Source of the DNA: Chloroflexota bacterium
GTDB taxonomy: Bacteria; Chloroflexota; UBA6077
Assembly: GCA_021788565.1 (NCBI GenBank)
Contig: JAJYKO010000058.1
Location: forward strand, 1 to 13,151
Direction: 5' to 3'
Length of the DNA: 13,151 nucleotides
This document shows positions 6,392-13,151 of the stretch, piece by piece. A program made the translations under genes and the position numbers. The notes beneath the pieces were generated by a model. It saw only the letters and a list, made by a program, of their open reading frames with translations, searched no databases and was not told the DNA's origin. The stretch's first letter is position 1. Every line of letters begins with the position of its first letter.

Positions 6392-7873
6392 ATGCCTGAT
6401 TCACAGTTTCGTTTAGCCAGAGGCGACTCTTTCAAGTCGATAGTCCAAAAGCAGGTGGTTGTCGTAGGTGGTGGCCCTGCCGGGTTTGTTGCCGCAATTT
6501 CGGCCGCGCGCAACGGCGCCGAAACGCTTCTCGTCGAGCGCTTCGAGTGCCTGGGTGGAGCCTCTACCGGCGGGTTGGTACTCGGTTTTCATACGCCCAG
6601 GGTTCACATAGATGCTAAGGACAAGAACGCGTACCAGTCTGTTCTTTACCAGGGAGACCAAGTAGTCAGAGGTATCTTCCAGGAAATTCACGACCGATTG
6701 CTGGCCATGGGGGGTACCGTCGGGCGCAAAGGAGAAGCTACCAGTCGCCCTCCCTTCGATCCAGAGCTGATGAAGCTCCTGGCGGATCAGATGGTCCAAG
6801 AAGCAGGAGTCGAAACCTGGCTGCAGACCCTCGCGACAGACGTAGCCATGGAGGGCGATCGCGTAGTTGGGGTGGTAGTCGAAAACAAATCCGGAAGACA
6901 TTTGTTGAAGGCAGATGTCGTAATCGATTGCTCGGGAGACGGGGACGTCGCCGCGTTGGCGGGTGCCTCGTTCCAATTCGGGCGGCCCGAGGACGGTCGG
7001 CCGATGGCAGCCTCGACCGCCTTTATAACGGGCGATGTGGACTTTGAGCGCGCGATCGCGTACCTGAAGGAGCATCCCGAGGACAGCGGCGCTGGTGATA
7101 TCCGGCAATGGGAGGAGATATTCCGCCGGAACCAGCAGATCTCCATCAGCGGGCTTCGAGCCTCGGTGCATCGTGCCTATGAGAATGGCGACTTCCCAGT
7201 GGCTCTTCGGGCGAAGACACATATCCCCGGCGCGGGGAGCATTCGTCAGGTTATTAGGATGGGCAAAGTCTACCCGTCCGAGGCCATTCACATCTGGGAC
7301 ACGGTGTACGAATTGGATGGCACCGACCACAAGCAGCTCACTGAGGCCATCATGTTCTCGCGGCAGTACATTTACGACATCGTGCAATTTCTGCGCAAGT
7401 ACATCCCTGGATTCGAGAATACCCATATCATCGAGACCGCCAGCCAGTTCGGCGTTCGAGAAACGAGACGGATAATCGGGGATCACGTCTTGATGGCGGA
7501 TGAGATCATCGAGGGAAGAAAGTTCGAGGACGTCATCGCACGGGGCGGCAGAGCACTGAACGTTCACGCGGAGCTTGGAGGGAATCCGGGGCACTGGAGA
7601 GAGACGATTGATGGACGCTCCTACGATATCCCTTACCGGTGCCTGGTGCCTTCGAAAGTGGAGGGGTTGTTGGTAGCCGGCCGTTGTATCTCCGTCGACC
7701 ACATGGGGCTTGGCTCTGTAAGAGGCATCCCCCTTTGCCACGCAACTGGCGAGGCAGCGGGTGCGGCGGCCGCGCTGGCAGCCAAGGAGCGCGTCTCGCC
7801 GCGTCAGGTGGACCTGCGGACGTTGCAGAAGAGACTTGTCGAGCAGGGTGTTGACCTCGGCGCCCAGCGATAG
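6392..7873 (+). CDS. FAD-dependent oxidoreductase (PF12831-like)
   Basis: The ATG at 6392 is preferred because GGAGG (6382-6386) stands five bases before it. An in-frame ATG at 6362 has no ribosome site. This gives 493 residues. Near the N-terminus VVVVGGGPAGFVAAISAA carries the dinucleotide-binding GxGxxG, followed by the acidic residue in LLVER (~49) that holds the adenosine ribose, then LGGASTGG. The C-terminal part has YDIPYRCLVPSKVEGLLVAG and then HMGLGSVRGIPLCHATGEAAG, the closing FAD-binding segment of this family. There is no signal peptide, so it is cytoplasmic. Relatives of this family are annotated only as FAD-dependent oxidoreductases or dehydrogenases, and substrates are mostly unknown. 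The gene lies between the LAL regulator and a carboxylate transporter. The most likely substrate is thus the imported compound or its product (inference). A 473-base gap separates it from tctC. Confidence 0.88.
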   Translation: MPDSQFRLARGDSFKSIVQKQVVVVGGGPAGFVAAISAARNGAETLLVERFECLGGASTGGLVLGFHTPRVHIDAKDKNAYQSVLYQGDQVVRGIFQEIHDRLLAMGGTVGRKGEATSRPPFDPELMKLLADQMVQEAGVETWLQTLATDVAMEGDRVVGVVVENKSGRHLLKADVVIDCSGDGDVAALAGASFQFGRPEDGRPMAASTAFITGDVDFERAIAYLKEHPEDSGAGDIRQWEEIFRRNQQISISGLRASVHRAYENGDFPVALRAKTHIPGAGSIRQVIRMGKVYPSEAIHIWDTVYELDGTDHKQLTEAIMFSRQYIYDIVQFLRKYIPGFENTHIIETASQFGVRETRRIIGDHVLMADEIIEGRKFEDVIARGGRALNVHAELGGNPGHWRETIDGRSYDIPYRCLVPSKVEGLLVAGRCISVDHMGLGSVRGIPLCHATGEAAGAAAALAAKERVSPRQVDLRTLQKRLVEQGVDLGAQR

Positions 7874-8346
7874 GGCTTCTGATGCCGGCACCAAGAGGTG
7901 AACCCTTGCGCGCTCGTGAACGCCGCGCCGGCCCGCGGCCACCACCCTCACAGAAACCGTCCGCCCGACTCCTAATGTAAGCGCGGCACGTCAGAGGCAC
8001 CACATGGAGCTCGCTCCACAGAGTCCCTGACTTGCGGGGCCGCGGAGCATGGGCTTACTCGGCAAGCGCGGAACGGATCAGTGTCTTGTCGGGTTCTTCC
8101 GCAGTGAGGTCTGGCGGCCGCTGGGGTCGTTGAGGGAACCTCTTTTGAGAATCCAGGTCAGGTCACTTTCGTAAGGTCGAGCAACGACGCCCGAAAAAGC
8201 TGCCCTCATGGCACGGATCCGCAGGCTTGACCTGGGAGCGAACGGATAGCTTCGCACTACGTCGCCGGATCGCCGAACGTCGCGCGTGGCGATCCAGGTA
8301 GAGGCCACAGCAAGCATCTCATCACTCAGCAGAAGGGACAACAGAA
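7874..8346. other. Intergenic region before tctC
   Basis: 473 bases with no supported gene. A GC-rich perfect dyad GCCGCG-CCGGCC-CGCGGC (7922-7939) lies 49 bases after the FAD stop and could end that transcript, though it lacks a T-run. TGGAGC-TC-GCTCCA (8005-8018) is a second perfect dyad. The length suggests that tctC has its own promoter or a long leader. I could not identify either. Confidence 0.45.
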
Positions 8347-9456
8347 ATGAAGAGTTACCTGGTCCTTGTGGCGGTCATGGTCGTTGGCGCAGCCCTTTCG
8401 GTTTCAGCATGCGCACCAACCTCTGCCTCTGTTCCTCCCACTCCCGCCAGTGCAGCTGCTCCCAAGGCTGCTCAGCCAACTGCGTCAGCCGCTGCTCCAG
8501 CGGCGGCAACCAGTGCGCCCGCCGCGCAGAGTCCTGCAGCATCAACGCAGGCAAACGGTTACCCCGCGTCGGGAAGGCCAATCCAGTTGCTTTGCGGCTT
8601 TGCGGCAGGCGGCCTCACGGACATCGCCGCGCGTCTGGTTGCCGCGCCGCTCTCGAAAGAACTCGGTACATCCGTCGAGGTCGTCGACAAGCCTGGAGCT
8701 TCCTCTCAGGTCGCCATGACAGACGAAGCTCAGGCCAAGCCGGATGGCTACACCTTGGGGGAAGCGTCATTTCCCCCGATCCTAACCAGCTACCTAGATC
8801 CTAAACACAAGGCGACCTACAATATGAAGAGCTTCGAGCCAGTGGCGGCTTTCGGCACCTCGGACGAAGCGTTGGTCGTGAAGGCGGGCTCCCCCTACAA
8901 GACCTTGAAGGATCTAGTTGATGCGGCCAAGGCTAACCCAGGGAAGATCAAGTTGGGCGACAGCGGCGCCTTGAGCAGCGCCGACTTGCTGGCTCGCCTC
9001 TTCCAGGATGCCGCTGGCGTGAAACTGGACTTTGTCATGTACAACGGTGCGGGAGAAACGGTGCCAGCTCTGCTGGGCGGACACGTCGACGTGGCTACAA
9101 TAGCCATGCCTCAGGCGGTTGCTCAGTCCAAGGCCGGTAAGATGACCGTACTGGCGACAACTGAGTCGGGCTCGACCCGATTCCTTCCCAGCGTCAAGAA
9201 CTTCCAGGAGCAAGGCTACAATGTCAGCCTCAGTTCAGTGATGGGCGTTGTCGTTCCCGCCGGTACCCCGAAGGACATCGTGGCCACCTTGTCCAATGAT
9301 ATCAAGACGGCCGTGGCGAGCGACGATTTCACGGCTGGGGCCAAGAAGTCGGGCATCACGCCTGACTACATGGACCCGGATCAGTTCTCGACCTTCTGGA
9401 CCAAGAATGAGAAAAGTATCGGGCCCTTGCTCCAGAAAATCGAGGCCGGGAGCTAG
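8347..9456 (+). CDS. tctC: TctC/Bug-family solute-binding lipoprotein
   Basis: The extracytoplasmic receptor of a tripartite tricarboxylate transporter, 369 residues. An N-terminal hydrophobic helix ends in the lipobox VSAC (Cys22), so the protein should be lipid-anchored. Residues 23-70 are an Ala/Pro/Ser/Thr-rich linker. The mature domain starts with GRPIQLLCGFAAGGLTDIAA, which corresponds to the Bug-family ligand loop usually written P-G-G-x-T/S-D. PDGYTLG, the beta-strand pattern and the C-terminal helix KNEKSIGPLLQKIEAG also match. Bug proteins bind small organic acids such as citrate, tricarballylate, glutamate or aromatic acids; the specificity here is not visible. AGAAGGGA lies shortly before the ATG. 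The other transporter genes follow only after 583 bases, an unusually long gap. Confidence 0.93.
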   Translation: MKSYLVLVAVMVVGAALSVSACAPTSASVPPTPASAAAPKAAQPTASAAAPAAATSAPAAQSPAASTQANGYPASGRPIQLLCGFAAGGLTDIAARLVAAPLSKELGTSVEVVDKPGASSQVAMTDEAQAKPDGYTLGEASFPPILTSYLDPKHKATYNMKSFEPVAAFGTSDEALVVKAGSPYKTLKDLVDAAKANPGKIKLGDSGALSSADLLARLFQDAAGVKLDFVMYNGAGETVPALLGGHVDVATIAMPQAVAQSKAGKMTVLATTESGSTRFLPSVKNFQEQGYNVSLSSVMGVVVPAGTPKDIVATLSNDIKTAVASDDFTAGAKKSGITPDYMDPDQFSTFWTKNEKSIGPLLQKIEAGS

Positions 9457-9600
9457 GCCAGCCGGAGGATACCAGCAGGGTGATACCTGGCTGCGGATGG
9501 GACTGATGCTGTCGGTGGGACCCCTGCAAGAAAGGATGCCGATGGGCATACCAGTAAGGCGGGGCCTCCCCGACGGCCCGGCAGACTGCTGCCAAGCCGC

Positions 9601-9623
9601 GAGATTAGCTTAGTAGCTATCTC
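9601..9623 (+). terminator. Stem-loop downstream of tctC
   Basis: GAGATTAGCT (9601-9610) pairs with AGCTATCTC (9615-9623), with one bulged T and a four-base loop. No T-run follows. It could stabilise the 3' end of tctC mRNA or partly stop transcription. Confidence 0.35.
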
Positions 9624-9674
9624 AGAACTCGCGTACGCGCCCCTTGCAAGGTCTCAGAGCCTGCCGGGAGCATT

Positions 9675-9983
9675 GTGAGATGGTTTCTTACTACCTCGCT
9701 GCTGGAGGATAGTTCGAATGCGACCTTCCTTGCGAAGGGCACCCCACCGTACGAACTCGATTCCAGGCGAGGTTTCCGGGCGATCGGTTTGGCATTCTGG
9801 CGGACCGCCCTCGTGGGGGTAGCGACGGGGTCATCCCTGTCCAAAAAGACACCTTCCGGCTTCACCGAGTTAGGTGTATCTCCGTGCATCGACCATGATG
9901 AAACGGGTACTTACCAAACTCTAAGCAGTACCCAAGCAAATCGCAACATGTTCCTAAGGCACCGAGGTGAAGAACGGGGTTAG
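9675..9983 (+). CDS. Possible small hypothetical protein
   Basis: A 102-codon frame with GTG start and GGGAG (9666-9670) four bases before it. The product has no family I recognise (it includes RRGFRAIGLAFWRTALVGVA). The opposite strand is also open over much of the stretch (9617-9889), so coding is not secure. Third-codon positions are less GC-rich than in the neighbours. It could be a decayed remnant or non-coding leader DNA. Confidence 0.2.
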   Translation: MRWFLTTSLLEDSSNATFLAKGTPPYELDSRRGFRAIGLAFWRTALVGVATGSSLSKKTPSGFTELGVSPCIDHDETGTYQTLSSTQANRNMFLRHRGEERG

Positions 9984-10039
9984 GGTGCCATAGGCTGCAT
10001 CGGCTTCAGGATCCTGGTCCGAGAGAGGATTTGACAGCT

Positions 10040-10510
10040 ATGGCCCGACGCGTACCTCTGATGATCTTCCCCGTCGTTACTGCGGTGACAGCGGTCGTCT
10101 ACTTGGCCGAGGATCGCCACTACCAGCTGGGTACAATCGTCTCGCCCGGCCCTGGGCTGTATCCGCTGCTCGTTGGGCTGGTCGCTTTGGGTGCAAGCCT
10201 GGCCTCTGCCCTCGAGGCTGCCCGCGGTCGAGGCCAGGAAGGAATCAGCAGCGACTGGCCGGCTGGCAAGGGTTTGCTTCGTGTGCTGGTCGTCCTAGCG
10301 GTCTCCGTCGCCTACGTATGGCTTTTGCCTTATCTGGGCGACATGATACTTAGCGGTCTGACAATTCTGGTGGTCCTGTTGGTGATGGGAGTGTCTCCCC
10401 GGTGGATGGCTCCTGTGCTGGCCCTAGCAATGGCACTTGCCTTCCACTATATCTTCGCGGTACTGCTGGCTGTTCCATTGCCGTCGGGAGTCTTGTTGAG
10501 GTGGAGGTAA
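10040..10510 (+). CDS. tctB: TctB-family small membrane subunit (DUF1468)
   Basis: The small, poorly conserved subunit of TTT transporters, 156 residues from the ATG at 10040. GAGAGG (10023-10028) lies 11 bases before it; a TTG at 10031 is in frame but too near that site. Hydrophobic segments lie at about 7-23, 38-56, 77-97, 101-117 and 121-146, which fits the usual four to five TctB helices. The SPGPGLYPLLVG segment (~35-46) matches the conserved Pro-Gly...Pro motif, and LPYLGDMILSG the second conserved loop. It acts in the inner membrane with TctA. The 14-base gap to tctA indicates one transcript. The assignment rests on hydropathy, motif and position beside tctA. Confidence 0.85.
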   Translation: MARRVPLMIFPVVTAVTAVVYLAEDRHYQLGTIVSPGPGLYPLLVGLVALGASLASALEAARGRGQEGISSDWPAGKGLLRVLVVLAVSVAYVWLLPYLGDMILSGLTILVVLLVMGVSPRWMAPVLALAMALAFHYIFAVLLAVPLPSGVLLRWR

Positions 10511-10524
10511 TCAGGTAGTCGAAG

Positions 10525-12039
10525 ATGAATCCTCTACAAGGTCTGGCTTACGGCTTCGGGGTCGCATCCACCCCCGACAACTTCATCGCGGCGCTGGTGG
10601 GATCGGTGCTTGGAACCGCCATCGGCATACTTCCGGGAATGAGTCCCACGGTGGCGATGGCACTGCTGTTGATACCCACTATGGGAATGAAGGCCGAGAC
10701 GTCCTTGATCATGCTGGGGGCCATATACTTCGGCACCCAGTACGGCGACTCCATGACCGCCATCCTGATGGGCGTGCCCAGCGAGATGGCGTCGGTGGTC
10801 ATCGGGATGGACGGCCACCAGATAGCCTTGAAGGGCCGGGCAGGGGCTGCCTTAGCGGTATGCGCAGTAGGTTCCTTCATTGGCGCGAGTATCGGGCTGA
10901 TTGGGCTAGCGACGCTCGCTGGCCCAATCAGCGAGGCGGCCCTAGTCTTTGGGCCCCCTGAGTACTTCGCTCTCACGGTGGTGGGGCTTCTTGTCCTGTC
11001 GCGCTTGTCCAACAGCTCGCTACCCAAGGCGCTCGTAGCGTTGACGATCGGCTTGGCTCTGACAACCGTCGGAGTAAATTCTATGACGGGAGATCCCCGC
11101 TTTACCTTCGGGTTCGTGGGCTTGATGCAGGGGACAGACTTGGTAGCAGTGGTGATAGGGATCGTTGGCATGGCCGAGATGTTCCAGATCGCGGCGAGGA
11201 GCGTGGGGTTGGCACCGGCAGCCAGCTTTAGTTACCGAGAGATATTCCCTACTAGACGCGAATGGAGGGAGGCCATACCGGCTAGCTTGAGAGGTTCCGT
11301 TCTCGGCTTCCTCTTCGGGCTGCTGCCCGGTCCCACTATGGCTCTCTCGACGTTTGCCTCTTATCGAGTGGAACGGCGACTCGCGCCTGACGAAGTGGGA
11401 AAGGGGGCCATACGCGCCGTTGCGGGTCCGAAGTCTGCCGACGATAGCGCCATCAGTGGTCACCTTGTGCCGCTGTTGGCATTGGGAGTGCCGTTCTCGG
11501 CGGCGGCAGCAATTCTGTATGCGGGGCTGCTGTTGCACGGGGTGACGCCGGGTCCCGGGTTGATAGACGAGCAGCCCGACATCTTTTGGGGTCTCGTGGC
11601 AGCCATGTACATAGGGAATGTGGCGCTGCTGATCCTGAACTTCCCGCTTGTTGGAATGTGGATGAGCATAGTGCGCATACCCCAGCCCATTCTCTCGGCG
11701 ATATTGGTTGTGCTGATGCTGATAGGAGCCTATAGCATCCGCAACAGTACGATTGATATGTTTACGGTACTGATAATGGGCGTCCTCGGATACGTGATGA
11801 AACAGCTCGGGTATGAGCGCACGCTGGTCATCCTTGGTATGGTTCTAGGTCCCATGTTGGAGAACAATTTTGGCCGAAGCTTGGAGATGAGCGGAGGCGA
11901 TCTGACGATCTTCATCTCCGGGCCGATCGACCTGGTTCTTTACTCCGCTCTGCTGATCTTCCTCGTCGCCCCTCCGATCAGGCGGCTTATGGGCAAGCGC
12001 CGGACGGCCACCCAACCGGAGGCCGTGGACGTGCCATAA
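10525..12039 (+). CDS. tctA: TctA-family large permease of a TTT transporter
   Basis: 504 residues, the usual length for TctA, with about 11-12 hydrophobic segments in two halves. The first half has GILPGMSPTVAMALLLIP (34-51) and YGDSMTAILMGVPSEMASVV (73-92). The second half has FGLLPGPTMALSTFASYRVE and then LVPLLALGVPFSAAAAILYA. The paired Leu-Pro-Gly loops are the family hallmark and form the transport core. In the common form these segments read YGGSTTAIL-NIPGE and GIPGS-TTA. Here Gly-Ser and Pro-Gly-Ser positions are changed, so this is a divergent member. Together with TctB it moves the TctC-bound anion inward, probably driven by an ion gradient. Start: the ATG at 10525 has only a weak GAAG before it, so coupling to tctB translation is likely. 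Confidence 0.93.
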   Translation: MNPLQGLAYGFGVASTPDNFIAALVGSVLGTAIGILPGMSPTVAMALLLIPTMGMKAETSLIMLGAIYFGTQYGDSMTAILMGVPSEMASVVIGMDGHQIALKGRAGAALAVCAVGSFIGASIGLIGLATLAGPISEAALVFGPPEYFALTVVGLLVLSRLSNSSLPKALVALTIGLALTTVGVNSMTGDPRFTFGFVGLMQGTDLVAVVIGIVGMAEMFQIAARSVGLAPAASFSYREIFPTRREWREAIPASLRGSVLGFLFGLLPGPTMALSTFASYRVERRLAPDEVGKGAIRAVAGPKSADDSAISGHLVPLLALGVPFSAAAAILYAGLLLHGVTPGPGLIDEQPDIFWGLVAAMYIGNVALLILNFPLVGMWMSIVRIPQPILSAILVVLMLIGAYSIRNSTIDMFTVLIMGVLGYVMKQLGYERTLVILGMVLGPMLENNFGRSLEMSGGDLTIFISGPIDLVLYSALLIFLVAPPIRRLMGKRRTATQPEAVDVP

Positions 12040-12081
12040 GGCACGATGGCCGACGCGTGTCGTGCAAGGAGCTATTCCTTG
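12031..12081 (+). promoter_or_regulatory. Overlapping hairpins between tctA and the DUF1858 gene
   Basis: Three stems are possible. GTGCC/GGCAC (12031-12035 with 12040-12044) covers the tctA stop codon. GCACGA/TCGTGC (12041-12046 with 12060-12065) shares bases with the first, so only one can form at a time. CAAGGA/TCCTTG (12065-12070 with 12076-12081) comes next and ends just before the next ribosome site. They could set the amount of DUF1858 mRNA relative to tctA. Confidence 0.3.
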
Positions 12082-12096
12082 TCATAGGGGGTTAAC

Positions 12097-12315
12097 TTGA
12101 GAATCTCTGGAGACACACTGCTAGCGGACCTTATCAAGGAGCACCATGGAGTGTTGGAAGTCTTGCGGGATCTGGGACTGATGTGCACCACCTGCCCCGT
12201 GCTGCGGGTCGAGACCGTGAAGGATGCTGCTAAGGCCCATGGTATTGATGCCGAGTTCCTAGTTAATCGGTTATCCGGTTGCCCCCCACCGCAGAGAAGT
12301 GATGCGGACAACTAG
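12097..12315 (+). CDS. DUF1858-domain small protein
   Basis: 72 residues starting with TTG at 12097. AGGGGG (12086-12091) five bases upstream makes this start likely. The whole length is the DUF1858 fold: LLADLIKEHHGVLEVLRDLG, then a Cys-x2-Cys pair in MCTTCP (Cys30 and Cys33), then a helix ETVKDAAKAHGIDAEFLVNR. The domain is known from small proteins and from fusions to hybrid-cluster, ScdA-like and other redox proteins. The cysteine pair may bind an iron-sulfur cluster or a metal, but its role is unknown. It lies 57 bases after tctA on the same strand and probably shares its transcript. A link to redox handling with the FAD enzyme is inference. Confidence 0.85.
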   Translation: MRISGDTLLADLIKEHHGVLEVLRDLGLMCTTCPVLRVETVKDAAKAHGIDAEFLVNRLSGCPPPQRSDADN

Positions 12316-12629
12316 CCTCTTCGAGGCACTCGTAACCAGCCCTCCTCCAGGTCGAAGGAGGTCCCGGGCCTAGCCCTGTCCTCCGCGGAAAACCTCATTG
12401 AGTTGGGGTCTCATACTTACACTCGCGTATCCCTCGGAGCTATCGGCTCGGCATGGGGAGACGGCAGCGTGAGCGAGGCCGCCGCGGTCCCACACGGGAA
12501 GAATAAGCCCTACTGGTTTCGCGTTTCGCACCCTTTGGCTCGCGCCCGCGCAAGGTTGGATGTTGGCCCGGGAGCGTTCCAGCAATTCTCGTGCACGAAT
12601 CACATTTCGCGTTCAGGAGGTTCCAACCG
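12316..12629. other. Intergenic region between DUF1858 gene and right IS
   Basis: There is no supported gene. GCCTC-TTC-GAGGC (12315-12327) starts at the last base of the stop codon, and CCTCC/GGAGG (12341-12345 with 12357-12361) follows. Either could end the operon, though neither has a T-run. The rest, up to the IS end at 12630, shows nothing I can name. Confidence 0.45.
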
Positions 12630-12635
12630 TGTCAA

Positions 12636-12699
12636 CTCAAATGAAAATGTTACCGAGAGGGGTACTTTTCGGGGTAGTTCCCTCAAATGATAATGTTAC
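12636..12699 (+). repeat. Terminal direct repeats, type A, 46 bases apart
   Basis: CTCAAATGAAAATGTTAC (12636-12653) and CTCAAATGATAATGTTAC (12682-12699) differ at one base. They are probably transposase binding sites at the IS end. Confidence 0.75.
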
Positions 12700-12729
12700 T
12701 GGGCTGGCCTCCTCTTTTCCATCTCAGTT

Positions 12730-12773
12730 GTTCAGACTGGTCCCACTGAGTCGTTCAGACTGGGGGCAGTGAG
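12730..12773 (+). repeat. Terminal direct repeats, type B, 23 bases apart
   Basis: GTTCAGACTGG followed by TCCCACTGAG (12730-12750), and GTTCAGACTGG followed by GGGCAGTGAG (12753-12773). The two 21-base copies share both flanks and differ in the centre. GGGGGC/GCCCCC (12762-12767 with 12775-12780) makes a hairpin across the second copy. Confidence 0.7.
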
Positions 12774-12799
12774 CGCCCCCGCGTGGCAGTAGTAGTAGG

Positions 12800-12849
12800 G
12801 GCTGTGGATATGTGGGCAGGTCCGCGGAGCTGTCCACATATCCACAGCC
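12800..12849. repeat. 50-base near-perfect inverted repeat
   Basis: GGCTGTGGATATGTGG (12800-12815) pairs with CCACATATCCACAGCC (12834-12849). One G-T position and CAG/CTG extend the stem, and the centre holds the palindrome TCCGCGGA. It lies 14 bases beyond the transposase stop and may block read-through transcription in either direction or be used in transposition. Confidence 0.75.
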
Positions 12850-12863
12850 TGCTCGCCGCCGGC

Positions 12864-13151
12864 TCAGCAGGCCATCGCTCCAAGCTGTTTCATCAGTCCC
12901 AGGATCGCCTTCGGCTCGTCCCACAGCCCCTCGATGATCTGGTGGATCTCTCCCCGGAGCTTCCTGGGGTTGGTCGCCGCGTACAGGCCGGTCAGCCTCG
13001 CGCGCTGCTCGGCCGAGAGCGCTCCCGTGGCCAGCACCCGCTCATAGGGGGCCCTCGCCTCGTCCCATTTCCGCTTGATCCGGTTCCCTCCCACTATCTC
13101 CTTGCTCTCAAGGTGCATCACCGGCTGGAATAGGTTGTAGTAGAGCCACAT
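12864..13151 (-). CDS. Integrase-core transposase, C-terminal part (runs off right edge)
   Basis: On the minus strand the frame enters from the right edge and ends at TGA 12866-12864; 95 residues are visible. The run YYNLFQPVMHLESKEIVGGN, then IKRKWDEARAPYERVL, then LTGLYAATNPRKLRGEI matches the tail of integrase-core (rve) transposases, in which an N-x-x-x-P-V/C-M-K-L segment is followed by a basic R/K-x-Y/W-D-x-x-x-T/A-P-Y-x-R-L block. The catalytic DDE region is outside the window, so activity cannot be judged. The visible part has no stop or frameshift. The family group (IS481-like or a related unclassified group) is not settled. Confidence 0.75.
   Translation of the reverse strand: MWLYYNLFQPVMHLESKEIVGGNRIKRKWDEARAPYERVLATGALSAEQRARLTGLYAATNPRKLRGEIHQIIEGLWDEPKAILGLMKQLGAMAC

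Larger units (their letters stand above)
9457..10039. other. Long gap between tctC and tctB with several hairpins
   Basis: 583 bases with no recognisable gene. Stem-loops include CGGGG-CCT-CCCCG near 9560, GGCAG-ACTG-CTGCC near 9580, and a longer one at 9601-9623. The order may cut transcription after tctC so that receptor mRNA exceeds membrane subunit mRNA, as is common for binding proteins (inference). A possible short ORF lies at 9675-9983. Confidence 0.45.
12630..13151 (-). mobile_element. Integrase (rve)-type insertion sequence, one end; runs off right edge
   Basis: TGTCAACTC at 12630 begins the element. Tandem terminal repeats, a 50-base hairpin and the C-terminal part of an integrase-like transposase follow in inward order. 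TGTCAA ends with several repeated AAAATGT-containing sites are known for IS21-like and IS481-like groups. The transposase lies on the minus strand, so this is its 3' end. The other end lies outside the window. Confidence 0.7.

Noticed and set aside
6413..7951. Minus-strand open frame of 512 codons opposite the FAD gene
   Set aside because: Mirror of a GC-rich real gene. The plus-strand product has clear FAD motifs and the minus-strand one has none.
9617..9889. Minus-strand 90-codon frame opposite the possible gene at 9675
   Set aside because: No ribosome site or family seen. Noted only as a reason to doubt coding on either strand there.
10548..11171. Minus-strand open frame of 207 codons opposite tctA
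   Set aside because: Antisense shadow with low-complexity Pro/Thr/Ala composition; tctA is certain.
12403..12772. Plus-strand frames across the right IS boundary
   Set aside because: They run through the terminal repeats of the IS and have no coherent product.
12682..12773. Possible CRISPR array
   Set aside because: Only two copies of each repeat, with no regular spacer pattern; the position at an IS end explains them.

Overview
The window is GC-rich bacterial DNA with several features that fit Chloroflexota (Dehalococcoidia-like). These are a large MalT/LAL-type LuxR regulator, a solute-binding lipoprotein with a long Ala/Pro/Ser/Thr linker after the lipobox cysteine, a DUF1858 mini-protein, and an integrase-type transposase next to a long hairpin. 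This placement is inference from protein style only and is held with low confidence.

Layout. (1) 1-842: the 5' part of an unrecognised minus-strand gene runs off the left edge. It is followed by non-coding DNA, a strong hairpin, and a clean 3' half of a tRNA-Arg(CCU) gene (798-842, minus). The tRNA half looks like an attachment-site scar. (2) 864-1813: a decayed insertion-sequence region holding a broken IS5-family (IS427-like) transposase, with a readable -1 frameshift heptamer and a Trp-to-stop mutation. The outer ends, near 864 and 1813, match each other as short inverted repeats. The right end also matches the end of a different element at 12630. (3) 1974-2780: a short epoxyqueuosine-reductase-like protein with two iron-sulfur cluster motifs. 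A possible promoter lies just outside the IS end. (4) 3206-6082: a 958-residue LAL regulator. (5) 6392-12315, all on the plus strand: an FAD-dependent oxidoreductase, then a tripartite tricarboxylate transporter (TTT) in the order tctC, tctB, tctA, then a DUF1858 protein. (6) 12630 to the right edge: one end of an integrase (rve)-type IS, with paired terminal repeats, a 50-base hairpin and the C-terminal part of its transposase on the minus strand.

Working model (inference): the LAL regulator controls a small catabolic locus. TctC captures an organic anion, probably a carboxylate, outside the membrane. TctA/TctB import it, and the FAD enzyme oxidises or reduces it. The Fe-S protein and the DUF1858 protein may be accessory redox or cofactor functions. 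The cargo lies between two outward-facing IS ends that share 26 of 28 bases, and a tRNA 3' half lies further out. Together these suggest an acquired catabolic island or composite-transposon-like block. I see no CRISPR array, rRNA, phage structural genes or recognised defence system.
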